A stretch of 64,000 nt of DNA from Venturia oleaginea (lineage: Eukaryota; Ascomycota; Dothideomycetes; Venturiales; Venturiaceae). Location: contig JABMLP010000017.1 of NCBI GenBank assembly GCA_013176395.1, positions 1 through 64,000 of the forward strand, read 5' to 3'. The stretch's first letter is position 1, and each line of letters begins with the position of its first letter. The notes under the pieces were generated by a model. That model was not told where the DNA came from. It made no database searches and saw only the letters and a list, made by a program, of their open reading frames with translations. This document shows, in pieces, positions 42,716-54,336 of the stretch. The translations under genes and the position numbers were made by a program.

Positions 42716-45019
42716 CAGATTTAACGTGGTATGTAATGGCTGCTGTGCCGTGTGCCCACAATCTCTATCTACAATCGCAAAAACCCAACTCTCTGTCATG
42801 AAAAAGCCTCTCGGAACTATCCTGAGCGGAATCCATACGGTGCGTAAGGGGCCATCAACGGTCCGGTCCCTTCGCTATCTTGACGTCTCTCGAATTGGCC
42901 GTACACCTACTCTTACTATGCCCCCTACTTTACTACCCGGGTCATCTATCCTACTCCCGCCAGTACAGCTCCTCTACGGCTCCTAAGCCGTGTCCTCTGC
43001 CTTAAATCTGCTGTCGTTTCACATGAGAACCGCCATGTACGGATATTTTCTATCCCCCGTATATACCATGCCTTAACCTGCCGTGATCCGTTGTCCCCCC
43101 GACTCACATCACCAGAATACTCTCCTATCCTTAACCTGCCCTTTTTCTCCCTATCACCCCTGCCCTTTGTCCCTGTACCGGAGGTGGTCCTCCTCCTCCC
43201 CGCTCACTTTTCGATGTTACCCTGCCCTTTTTCCTTCTCCTCCTGCCCTTTACCTTCTCTATTCCGCTCACTTTTCGATGTTGCCCTGCCCTTTATCCTC
43301 CAGCTCCTTTTGCGGCCCCTTTGGACTCTCGCGCCATCGTTGGTGGTAGGTGAGGTGATGTCTCTTCAGACTTTTGCGTAGTAGGTAAGGTAGGTGAGGT
43401 AGGTAAGGTGGAGTCTCTTCAGACTATTGCGGAGGAGGTTTCGGTACACGCCCGGTACGGGGTAGGTGAGGTGGTGTAGGAAGTAGGTAAGGTAGTAGTC
43501 GTGGTTAAGAATTTTGGACTCTTTGTGCGGCCTTGGCGGGACTTGAACTCCTCCGACTCGGTGCCAGCGTGGTACTTCCAGTATACGTTGCTCTTCGTGT
43601 AATCGCTGTATTGCCATCTCTTACTACGTACTGAGTTTTCCCTGTGTCCAGGAGCATCGCTCGTGGTGTGGTAGAGTCCGCTCTACCAGGCAAACCACCA
43701 CGACGTGCCGTCCGATGCCCGTGGAGGGTGAGTCCACGGATAGCGATCTCCATCGGCTCTCCCATCATCGTCGAGACGATATAGAGGGTTCGTAGCCTCC
43801 GCCTCGTACAGGCTGGAAATTCGACTTTGGAGGCCGATGGGTTGACTAAGCCAAAGAATGGTTAACAGTTCCAGAACTTCTTACGTCAACTGGGAATGGT
43901 ATAGCTAAGGTCTAGGCATGAGTGGGAGTGTTGAACAGTGCCATGCCAGTCCTTGATACCTCAGGCTTAGTACACGTGATATATGCCAAGGAATGCATTG
44001 ACATGCATATATGCATGCAGATGCCACGGCGTACTTAACCTTCTTAGTCAATACAGTCAAGTCACAGGGTGACACTCGTTCTGTTCATCGGCTCCTATCG
44101 CTAAGTTCGTGTTGAATCTACTTCCGAATAACTCTGTTTTGCTCGTTCAGCGTAACAAGGAATAACTTAATAGTGAGACAAACGCACGGTTACCTATTTT
44201 GGTAAAATCCTACCGCTGGATATTGTATCACCTCATAGTAGGTAACTGAACTGCGATACTTGATTTATAAGCCACCCCAACAACTCTAAAGACGTAAGAT
44301 GTACGTATCCAACACCACGAAAAACGGCAGTATTCTCACGATAATTCAGCTATTATTGAGTGTATTCCATCAAAAAAGCACCTCAAAACCGCTCGTTTCG
44401 TCACAACCCATTCACGTCGAAGAAGGTAGGATCAATAAAACATTGTATTGACTGTTTGGGAGAGGGCCTGCGATGGGAGAGTCTTCAGGGATTGCCTGAC
44501 TCTCACAGAATCCTCCATGCTGAGAGTTTAGCGTAGCTAGACCGAGGGCAGGCCCAATTGAGTCAATTGATTGACGTTATATGTGTATTGATATTGTTGT
44601 TGATTGTTTGAAATGAGGAGGAGGAGAGGTTGTTTTGCCGTCGAGGGAGAGGCGTACCGCGAGCAGTGTCGTTCGTATGAAGGTTCGAAGAGTGGAGTGG
44701 CCGCGGGACGGCTGTACTCTGGCACAGCGTATCGAGGTATCGGAGGGTGACTGGCGAAGCAAGCGATTGCTCATTATTGACGAAGCTGAGAGAAGCTACG
44801 GATCCCAAGCCCAAAAACCGAAGCGATCTCAGGCGAGTGAGAATGAGATGAAGAGAAAAGAGAGACGTGGTCTCTTTTTAAGTACCGTGCCGTGTGCGGT
44901 GTTCATTCCGTACGAAAAACCATCATTGTGTAGAATCTTTATATTTTTTCAGATGTCTAGATTTTGGTGTTTGCGGTATCGTATTTACTTCCAAGGCGTG
45001 ATTGAATATTCACGTGTAT
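42716..45019. other. Repeat-like, partly low-complexity stretch without supported genes
   Basis: 42780-43340 is pyrimidine-rich, with a repeated phrase around cacttttcgatgttRccctg. 43366-43500 is built of ggtaggtaagg-type units and a duplicated tctcttcagacTNTTgcg motif. 43500-43831 is the minus-strand relative of the 962-bp insertion at 45450. 43832-45019 shows no recognisable gene. Confidence 0.4.
43366..43831 (-). mobile_element. Fragment of the same retroelement family as the 962-bp insertion
   Basis: Read on the minus strand from 43831, it starts ggcctccaaagtcgaa and soon after shares gcctgtacgaggcggaggct, matching the 5' end of the insertion at 45450-45510. Further on the two diverge. 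It ends in a low-complexity (cctacctt)-type region. Confidence 0.5.
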
Positions 45020-45449
45020 GACATTGTTACGGGGAACTCGTTTCTCAACACAGTTGATTATGTCAAGACCTTCTTGACACCTGTGTCCTCTTGTTCTGGT
45101 CCGCGGGTTTGGGGTAAGGGCAATATCAGTCTGGAAGTACTTACCTTAAGTACCTTCCCTTGCTCAGGTTCTTTGGAGGCTCACTAGATCCTAGCCGTCC
45201 GATGTATCTCCCAATTCAATTGTCGTCTAACCGATTTGATCCTCAGATCAATCCTGAACGCTTGTCGGTTAGTATGAAGGTTGGGGGTGGGCTTGCTTCG
45301 TGTGCATATGACTTGTGCTCGATTGTATCTAAGTAAAAGGTCGTTACTGTAGTAGGTTGAAGAAGCTCCTATGTGAGAAACATAACATGAGATAACCACG
45401 AAGAGAGAAAGGAAAGTCCGTCCGACGTCCTCCCTATATACCGTTCTGG

Positions 45450-46411
45450 GGCCTCCAAAGTCGAAATCTGAGCCTGTACGAGGCGGAGGCTACGAACCTA
45501 TATCCATCTCGCCGCATCTCAGATGTAGGCTAGGGACGCAGAGCCGATCAGATCAATCGCGCGCTCGTGGTGGTGGTCGTCGCCCGCGAGAGGCCACGTC
45601 GCACACCACCGGGGCGCAGGTTTTACGACCAACACTGCCATAGCAATCGCATCAGGCCGGCGACACAAATACTTCTATCGATCCCGGGCCTACGTTTAGT
45701 AGGCCTACCTTTTTTCTCGTGGATACCTCGCAGCCGGCTTGCCGGCTCCTCGCATCATCGATCCCCTCGTCGAAGCCAAACGCATCTACGCGGTTACAGG
45801 TTTCTTCTGGTCCTCTCCTCACACTCGCTTTACCTCCTTCTCGATCGAATCATCTCTCATGGACTCTAACAACGCGTTTAGTCCACCTACACCCCTCCTG
45901 CTACATAGCAGCCTGGAGAGCTAGCTCAGCTAGCAAGATGTCCTTCCTACTAGGGGGCGTACCGCGCGGTTTAGGTACGCTGGAGCTCGAACGGAACCTG
46001 GCCTGGGCACCCAGGGTAACGACGCCTAATGAATCCCGCTGGAACTCATGGGCGGGAGGGGAGGGGCTGTGGCGAAGTAGTGACCCGACGCAGGCTCTAC
46101 GCAGGTGGATCGAACACGTCACGAAGGCACTCAAACATAACTCGGGAGGTGGGGAACAGGCGAATCGACAATATACAGGCACACTTATATGGCAGCAGGC
46201 CATAGCTGAGGAAGCAGCGGTTGAACGGATACACAACATAGCATAGACGAACGGTAGTCGAAGGCGACCCGCAAGGATGCCGCCTCCTATCTGCAAGGCA
46301 TTACCAGGGTTTTATTCCCCAGGGGGTTTTTCCTACGCTCGGAAACATGTCTGCATAGATCTATATAGAGGTCTGCATCGGACGTTAAACAAGAAACAAA
46401 TTAAATTAAAT
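45450..46411 (+). mobile_element. 962-bp non-LTR-type insertion with 15-bp TSD
   Basis: tatataccgttctgg is present at 45435-45449 and 46412-46426. The insert starts ggcctccaaagtcg and ends in an (aaatt)n A-rich tail. It contains an open frame at 45719-46246 (175 aa, with NESRWNSWAGGEGLWRSSDP and LRRWIEHVTKAL) that I do not recognise. TSD length and tail indicate target-primed reverse transcription. Confidence 0.75.
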
Positions 46412-46513
46412 TATATACCGTTCTGGTTCTGGGTGCCAAGGTGTATTCCCACACCTCTTGGCTCTTCCCACACTTCCCACACTGTGGGCAATGCCAAGTG
46501 CTGTGGGAACTGT

Positions 46514-46693
46514 CACATCCTGGTACAGAAGGCACACTTGAGCTATACCGTTCTTACTTCCTTTATCACAATAGCTCCTGCTAGAGTACACACATCATAT
46601 GTAAACATCAGCTCTACGGCTGAACATAGAAATACAATACACAATGATAGACATCATACATGTTTACATCACCTTGCAACCCTTACTGCAACA
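46514..46693. mobile_element. 180-bp insertion with 8-bp TSD in the solo LTR
   Basis: ggaactgt is present at 46506-46513 and 46694-46701, and once only at the same place in the LTR copies at 57-60 kb. An 8-bp duplication is typical of hAT elements. Clear TIRs are not seen. Confidence 0.65.
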
Positions 46694-46889
46694 GGAACTG
46701 TGGGAATATCACGTGACTCCTGCACGTACTATTCTCTCTTAGGACTGACCTGGTCGCACCAGTCCCCTCTTGTGCGCCCAAAGGATTCCACTCCACATCA
46801 GTCCTAACAACAACTTCTTGTTATCCAACCATTCTCTGCAAGTCCCGCTGTCCCTGCTCTTCGGTCTTGAGGTGATCTGTAACAGACAT

Positions 46890-47485
46890 GAGGAATGCAC
46901 GGCTTGAAAATCTTTACTAAGTTTTTTTTTGTTTTTTTTTGGCTTTTGATGAGCCTTTCTCTTACATTTGTACCCTTACCCTTCTTACTTTCTTGCTCTC
47001 TTCAACCGATAGCCGACCAATTCCTCGATTCCATGCCTTTTTTTCTTTCTTTCTTTTCAAAAGAAATTGCTAGGTGGTGTTTATCGACATTCCCGACTTT
47101 CGAATTTTGAGGATCGAAGTTTTTTATTCTCGGGAGGATGAGCGTTGGGATTGGATGGATGGTTGATGCGTCTCGAACATGTTCGAAGCCTGTGTTCATG
47201 TCAGAGCCTGTAGATTTCTCGGTTACTTAATCGATTGACGAAAAGAGGACTGGATGAAGCCTGGTTTGGGGAATGGCTAGAGGGATGGGAATGACGGATG
47301 GGGCGAGATAAAAGGAGGATGTGGGTAGGTACGAATATCTTCGAATCTTCTTTGTTGTTGTTGTAAATTGCAAGTACGTAAGTGGTATAGAACAGAAGTT
47401 TTCATTTTCATTTTCAAAATGACCATGTTCCCGTGATGGGAATGGGGAAACATCGCTCGCCTTGCTCCTTCCTTCGAGAGACGCG
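46890..47485. other. Intergenic, T-rich
   Basis: It contains poly-T runs near 46922-46940 and 47040-47065. No gene seen. Confidence 0.5.
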
Positions 47486-48637
47486 TCAGAGAATAAAAAT
47501 AGCAGCAGCCAACACGATTAATCCACCACAAACCCCATTCAAAGCGGCCGCGCCTGTAAATTTCTCAGGCGGTGCCGCCTTGTTCACCGATGGAGCTGGG
47601 GCTTTCTTGTCTGTCGAGGCGTCGTAAGAAGGTGCACTGTACCCATACCCAGGAGAAGAAGGGACATCGTTTCCCGGCGCCGATTTGGTTGAGTTCGGTG
47701 CCGCTGGTGCGGAGGACGTATCGTTTCCGTAGCCCGGCGCAGGTTTTGGGGAGGAGTGATTGGAAGCTGGTGCCGAGGGAATGTCGGCGCTGTATCCTGG
47801 TATTGAGCTTGAGAGTGATTTTTTGGGTTTTTTGGCTGGGGAGGAGGAAGTGTTGTAGTCTTAGTCTGGTGCCGGTCCGCCGGAGCTGGATGAAGGAGCG
47901 TTATAGTCGTGGCTGGATATTTCCGAAGGCGCAGTTGGGGTGTCGTGTGCGCCTATTGGGTTGAAGTCGGAAGACGTAGGCGTGATAGAATTTGATGGTA
48001 TGTCTGGTGTAACAGGGCCGAAGATTACGTTCGGGGTGGCTGTCGTGGTAGCTGTTGGCGCTGCGATGGGTGGGATGACAATAGCAGGAACGCTGGGTTC
48101 CGGTGCTGTTGAAACATCTTTGAAGGCATCCATGCCTTTTTGTAGCGCCACATTCATTTCACTTGACAGAGTCTCTTCAAATTGCTGTGTCTCAGGCGTA
48201 AGCTTGGAAATGATGACTTGGGAGAAAGCAGTTGCAGCGGCCTTTTGGTCTTGGAGAGACCGGTAAACAAGTGCACCTTGACCAGTTTGGACCAATACTG
48301 ATTTCTTCGCTATCATATCATTGACAGTGTTGGCAACAGCGGTGGAGAGGTCCATGGTCGGCTCAGCAGCGGCTGCTGACTCGTAGATGTCGAAAGGTCT
48401 GCTGGCCTTGGCGACTACGATTCCTTCATTGAGACTGGTGAGAACTTTTGCCCAGGCATCCTTGAGTGGCTGAGGATCTCCACTGAAGGTCTTCACGATT
48501 TGGTCGAGTTCTTCTGTCAATATTAATACTTCCTGCAGGGCTTCTACGACCGACACGCCATTGCGAGCCACTATCATTGATCTGGTTGCAGCTCCCAAGG
48601 CAAGACTGAGCAGAGTAAAGAAATTGACAAACAACAT
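47486..48637 (-). pseudogene. HsbA-like GPI-anchored wall protein with one premature stop
   Basis: The start at 48637 gives a good signal peptide (MLFVNFFTLLSLALGAAT). Residues 25-170 resemble hydrophobic surface-binding protein A (HsbA/galactomannoprotein family): long amphipathic helices, including DQKAAATAFSQVIISKL and SEMNVALQKGMDAF. A Pro/Ser/Thr-rich stalk follows. A TAA (47861-47863) stops the frame at residue 258. The same frame stays open for another 125 codons of the same kind of stalk (APAPSVNKAAPPEKF) and ends in a hydrophobic GPI-type tail, GVCGGLIVLAAAIFIL, followed by TGA (47486-47488). The preserved downstream frame suggests the TAA is recent, or a base error; TAC to TAA would suffice, since the local codons are GAC TAA GAC TAC. 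Role: surface attachment or wall protein. Confidence 0.75.
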
Positions 48638-50616
48638 TCTAAGACAAAAAAGAGTGTGCGTCGAAAGGAACAACGACTTGATGTGGATTTGAAACGACTG
48701 CAAGTAAGCTCAACGGGACATGCAGGACGAGGCAAGTAAAGAGCAACATGGGAAGAGGGTTCCTTCCAAATGATATTGGACTTACGCCAGAAATGAGTAC
48801 GAGTAAATCACTTACTATAGGTTGTAAAATTCCACTATAGAACTTGCCGAAAAAGTGTAAGACTGCCGCGACCCTAACAGCGTTAATGCACGAGTCCTGC
48901 AATGTGCGTGGCGTGGTTGGATATAATGGATAAGGTCTCCCTTGTTTTGGTGGCATCGCGCATTTATAATAGATTTGCTGCAAGGAATATTTCGATCACG
49001 AGTCCAGAATTTGGGTGACATGATTGTGTGGCGAAGCATAACTCGATGATTTTAGAGGGCAGCGCGGTTTGTGTCTGTGGATGCTGTCCAGGATCTGATT
49101 CTCTTTCTGCATGCCGTAAACGTGCGCTGCTTCTGAGATGAGCGCACCACGGTATCTAGAGGATTGAGAAAAGGCTCGGTCTTGAAACCGCTTCACCGCT
49201 TCGCTATCGTTCATTTGCCCGAATCCACGGATAAAGCAGTGAACAATCATGTGAAAGGGCATACGCACGGAAGCGGATTTTTGACATCTCATGACTGATA
49301 TCATGGTTTTAACATTCTCTTGAATCGGAATCATCCTCCAGCATCCCATTGTTTTACAAGCTGACCTTTATTGGAATACTTTGACTAAGCGTTGCGCTGC
49401 GCCCTCGCCAGCATGTCCTCGTTCTTGATTTTTCTGAAGAGGAGTATCCTTAATGGGAATTCTCACTGTGGGATGGAAGGATCCGCTACAACAGTGGTAA
49501 CTGACTTTGGGTCTGCTCAATCCGCAGTGAAAGAATGCGCAAAGGTTGGCGTTGATGAGATGGAATGAAGAAGAATCAACGGACTAGAGGTACGGAGGTG
49601 AGACCTCGGGAGATATTCAGGGGTCAATCAATGATATATGTGATTTCGTGCACGTTTTGCTTCCATCTCATGTTCACTTTCTCAGCACCAAGATCAACTT
49701 CAACCCGATAACCTCTAGGGTGGCGATGCACAGATGACACCCAACTGATGGCAAATGGGGAAGCTTGTCGACCGCAAAGTTTGTCGACAACGCTTTGAGG
49801 ATCATCTCGGTATTGATCTGGCTTTCGTTTCAACTTCGTTTCTGCGATATGTGGGGATGAGGTTGGGACTGAGATTGAGATAAATCACAGTGACGATAGT
49901 TTACATGTTTAAGGAGCGAAAGAATTGGACGAGGTTTATAGTTGTCCAATGGATGATGTTGAGAAGACGATACATGACTTTCGGCTTACATGAGAACTAT
50001 TGGTGACACGACAAAGGTATGACAAACACAAACAAGAAAAGGCTCTATGGAATGGTCGAGATGGAAGAATTCTCCCATCTCACGGCCACCTCCCAAAACA
50101 TCCCCTCCTGCTTCACCACCGCCTTTACCTCCTCACGCTACAACCAACACCCCCCCCCCCCTCCCCGGAACGAATTCAATGCATGCGCCTGCATCAACAC
50201 AAACGGCTGGCTGGAGACATTTGCAAAATGTGGGAGGAGGGAGAGTGCCGCACAGATGGGTCAGGCGTACCGGTGGATGCTTGATAATGGTGAGAAAACA
50301 GGGACGCCGATGATTTGTGACAAGGAGGAGTGGACGAGGGCTGGGGCGGTTGTTAGGAGGGTGTGATGGGTAGGAGGGGTGTTTTTGGGGGCGCAGGGTG
50401 TTATCGGGGCGGAATGCGCCGTGCATTGTTTGTAAAACGAAACTAGATAAGTAGTTCTTGATTTGATGGTCCTTTTGCTTTCAAGAAGTATCTGACACGT
50501 GCTTCTAGGTCTATTCTACATGCATATATACATTACTTTGCTGAACGCTACAATATGCAGAATCGAAGTCATTGGCGGCCTTTGGCTCGCAAGTTCCAAG
50601 AGGCTCGGCTTGACTG
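48638..50616. other. Intergenic stretch with minor ORFs
   Basis: A minus-strand frame at 48996-49349 (117 aa) includes HMIVHCFIRGFGQMNDSEAV. A plus-strand frame at 50019-50366 (115 aa) holds NACACINTNGWLETFAKCG, and a C12 run lies at about 50150-50161. Neither is recognised. The second has Cys spacing that could suit a small secreted protein, but no signal peptide was found. Confidence 0.3.
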
Positions 50617-52105
50617 TCAGAAAAAAGACAGCAACGCCATGATAAAGGTATATAGAATCCCATCTGATTGCAATCCCATGCCTACCCTGGTACCAGCAGC
50701 AGTACTCGATTTGCTCGAACTAGCACTTGAGCCCGAATTCGAGGTTGCGGCGGGACCAGAGAGCCCACTCATGATGTAGCCACCTATTCCACTCCCGCCA
50801 TTAGCACTTGAGCCCGAATTTGAAGTTTCAGGGGAAACACAGGGCCCGTTTGTGATATAGCTCCCCATTCCACTTCCGCCGTCAGTACGTGTAGTCGCAG
50901 GTGCCACCATTATGGTCGTAGTTCCATAGACGATCTGTGGAGAACCGTCAGAGCCTGTAGTGACGGCGCCTGTTATACCACCGAAAGTGACGGTACTATC
51001 GACCGCGATGGTTTGAGAATCAATGACCACGGCTTGCGGTGAAGTGCCGAACTGCGATAAAATTCCAGCATGCGAGGGTGGTACGGCGCTTATTGGCACG
51101 GTGGTCGGGCTAATGACGGCTGGCGGCGCGGCGGCGGCTGTGACTGAATTGGTTGGCTCAGAGGTTTTGGGTGTCGATGGTTTCGATGGGTTTTGAAAAG
51201 CTAGCGACGTGGTCTCCATCGGCATCGAGCATAAATTCCAGGTGGTAGGTGATGATGCAGTTGAGTTGCTGGATCTTGTTGATATCGATGTCGTAGTCAA
51301 CATGAGAGCTCCTCGTACAGCAGACGCAGGAGCAAAAGAAACCCGATTGCAATCTGAAGGGAGAGTATCTTTTAACCGGGATTCCAGGAACCCAGTCGGC
51401 CACGCTCCTACAGTCCCAGCGACGGTATAAAGAGTACCGAACTTATCGCCTCCGGCGGGAGTCGATACAGCGGGCTGAGTCAAACTGGTGAGGTCTTGGG
51501 ATTTCCAGGTTATGGAAGGATTGGTGTAGCATGTTCCAGAGGAATTGAATGTCCCGGTCACGGGATATCCCCGTGGGTAGTCTATGAATTGAGTAGGATA
51601 GGCCAAAACAGTCTTTCCGGCCTGAGATAATATTGTCTTGGTCGCCGTCCCATCAGCGTTAGTAGGGTACGCGTAGTTTAGGTATTCTTTTTCTGGTATC
51701 GCCACCTATGTCCATCAGTGTTTGGGGTGACTTCTATGAGCCAGATCATGACTGACCGTCTTCGTTGAAGTACTAGTTTTAGGTCCATCGATTATCAAGA
51801 CAATTGTGTTCGTATACCTGTTTAGGTGTGTTATACCAGAGATCTACTACCAGCGTTTTTCATGAGAGGTTTCTTACGTCGTAGTGAGGACGATTGACTT
51901 CCAGAACCAGTGCTCAAATGCCTGCATTTTTATCGTACAATTTGCAGGACAGGTTGGGTTCGGGCCCGACGTGATCGTTGCTGACAGAACGGCTGAGAAG
52001 AGATTAAGCTATGGTACTTTAATGGAATACGCATGCAGAGTGAACATTACTTTTTCCGAGGAGCAGTGCTGTCAGCAACGAGCTCGTGAAGACTGGAGAT
52101 AGCAT
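50617..52105 (-). CDS. Secreted GPI-anchor-type surface protein, four exons, about 439 aa
   Basis: Exon 1 (52105-52051) encodes the signal peptide MLSPVFTSSLLTALLLGK. Exons 2 (51992-51878), 3 (51817-51757) and 4 (51705-50617) follow, separated by introns of 58, 60 and 51 nt, all phase-consistent. The mature N-terminus has GPNPTCPANCTIKMQAFEHW, then TYTNTIVLIIDGP, a conserved-looking ectodomain to about residue 190 with paired Cys (SGTCYTNPSIT, LPSDCNRVSF), then long Ser/Thr/Pro-rich stalks. The C-terminus, LQSDGILYTFIMALLSFF, is a GPI signal. The block TIAVDSTVTFGGITGAV resembles repeated units in fungal wall proteins and in the protein encoded at 7577-9238. I infer a wall or plasma-membrane surface protein. 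The donor GTCAGT of intron 3 is unusual. Confidence 0.78.
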
Positions 52106-54336
52106 GTCTGACGGGATGCGTTAGGCCTCGACGTTGTTGAACCATCTACGATGCTGTGCAAGCCATCTGCCAAACAGCAAAGCCAGCGAAGAATGCGTTT
52201 CTTCTTTCGACAATGAAACTTGACGGAGCAGATGGGAATCGAGATGGTCCTGCACGCCCAAGAGGCGGAGGCGGGGCCCCTAGAGATTTGCACCAGCATT
52301 ATAGATTCTAGCGGCCACGGTAGTTGAAGAACCACCGAGTCTAAATTTACGCCTTCAAGCGTGGTACAGAGGGGTAAGCCAAGTACGTGATAATTTCTCA
52401 GTCTGACATTATTACAATTAGGGATCTCCGCAAGGGGCTTCGGCATATAATATTACTCCCTTCTTCCCTACTTTCCCAAGAACTTCAATCTTTTCTCTCT
52501 TTCCTCGTATAGGAAGAAAGTAAATAGGAGGGGAATAAAGAAAGTAACTTAACTGAATAGATCAATATATTTAGAAGTTCTCTTTCTTCTCATGTAAAAA
52601 AATTCTTGAGACACTGTTTCCTAGGACCTAGAAAGATTATACATAGCTTTGGCTTATATGATGTAATTCTCGGTCGAACCATTGGCTCTGCCACCCGTTC
52701 ATTCGTTGTCGAATTCGACAATAGTTTCTTGAAGCGTTGCTGACCGTAGTCAATAACTTATTCTCGCTCTTTAATTGCATCTCTCGAGAAGATTTATTTC
52801 TACTGAGGGGAGTGGGAATCGAGCCAAAGAGGTGGTAGAGTTCATCGATAAGGTGTAAAAGTTCAACCCTCAAAGGTGTTTCGCAAGTGAGGGAAGACAG
52901 CTTATATTTCAAGTATCTAAGTACAAAGAAGAGAGTGCAGATACAGGAAGAACAACTTGTATATATAATCTTCCAAGTAGGAAAAGGACATGCTGTCCTG
53001 AGAAGAGAATAGAAAGGAGTAGAAGCGCATGTGAAACGGTCCCTGAATAATCCCTGCTAGGCGCACGTGAGAACTATCAGGAACCTACCAGGAATTGCTA
53101 AGAATCCACCTAGGATAAAATAGATATAGGATACCATCTCGTGACATAAGGCCACAGATAGCATCATGGACCGAGGCTGCCTCTGATTGGCTTGGCAGGT
53201 CGCGAATGAATTGGACTTATACTTGGAAATTGGAAGCTGCTGATTGACGGATCTATTTCTTCTTAGTCACTCAAAATACGTCGGTTTGTCGTCGTTGATG
53301 CCGAAACAACAATAAAGAATCTCAGGACTTCTCCGCATATACCTAAGCGAGATGCAAGAACGGCCCTACTATGTCAGTCTTATCACGGGTCTATTTAGCC
53401 CAATCCTGCTAGGAACCTTCTTACCATAAGGCTGAAAGTCAATTCAGCTTACAAGCAATACAGAACTGACACGGCACGTGATGTACTGAATCAGGACAGT
53501 TGAATTTCCGAGTCATTCATCAAGGGTTGAGACAACCTTCCTTCTTCTCAACCTTATCGGAATTCATTCCAAACCTCCTTGACTTATCGCAAAAGCCCAT
53601 GATGCCGGCGAGTTGGAAGCGGAAACTTACATCATACACCATGTCTAGCCAATCTCTTGCGATATCTGAGATCTTGGTCGGAGAATTCTTTCTTTTCCAT
53701 CAGATGGATCGGAGCGTACCGAACATGGTTTCGTTGCCTCATACCCAATGATAATGAGGCTCTATTCGGATATATGCAGCTTCGAGAGGCAGGACGATTT
53801 GACACTGGCAAGGATGAACGAAATCAGCGCGGTACAGCGCGGTACAGCGCGGTACAGCGCGGTACAGCGAGATACAGACCGTCAGACGAGAGTAACACAA
53901 ATCACCGAGGCCTGTTCTACAATGACGAACAGCATTCGTGGGATAGGCTGATCTCGCTGTCATCAATGTTACAATAAGTACAGCCAATCGTTGATCTATT
54001 CCTTATAGCTTAGATCAGGTCCAAGCGCGAAGGATTACTCAAGTTCGTGAGTGTTGATTGATTCCATCGATAAACTCTCCTTTCCGACCTTTTTTTTCAC
54101 CAAGGCCTTTCTTTATGACTTGCCACATTCCTGTTTCTATAGCACGACATTCCTACAACACGACGATCCTATCCTGGAATTGAATCTGCTGATACGGGGA
54201 GCATTACTTCCTTTTGATCAAGCAATCATACCGCTCCACTCGAATTAGTGGGACTCACCTCACCTCCTGAAATACGACAATAAGTAGGCGACCCGTTTCT
54301 GCCTCGACTTGATCGCTCTAACCTCGCATAGTCACC
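52106..54336. other. Intergenic stretch
   Basis: No gene is supported. 52440-52640 is AT-rich and pyrimidine-rich. A tandem decanucleotide lies at 53827-53876. The region holds the promoters of the divergently placed GPI-type and GT90 genes. Confidence 0.5.
53827..53876 (+). repeat. 10-bp tandem repeat (cgcggtacag)n
   Basis: Four perfect units followed by a variant unit, cgagatacag. Confidence 0.9.

Larger units (their letters stand above)
45025..46884 (+). mobile_element. Solo LTR (695-bp family) with two insertions
   Basis: The direct repeat gacat at 45020-45024 and 46885-46889 flanks an LTR that begins TGTTACGGGG and ends GATCTGTAACA. Subtracting a 962-bp insert plus its 15-bp TSD, and a 180-bp insert plus its 8-bp TSD, leaves 695 bp, equal to the LTR at 57244-57938. 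No internal retrotransposon sequence accompanies it. Confidence 0.88.

Noticed and set aside
44563..45021. Overlapping ORFs on both strands
   Set aside because: They have no protein family features and partly overlap repeat boundaries.
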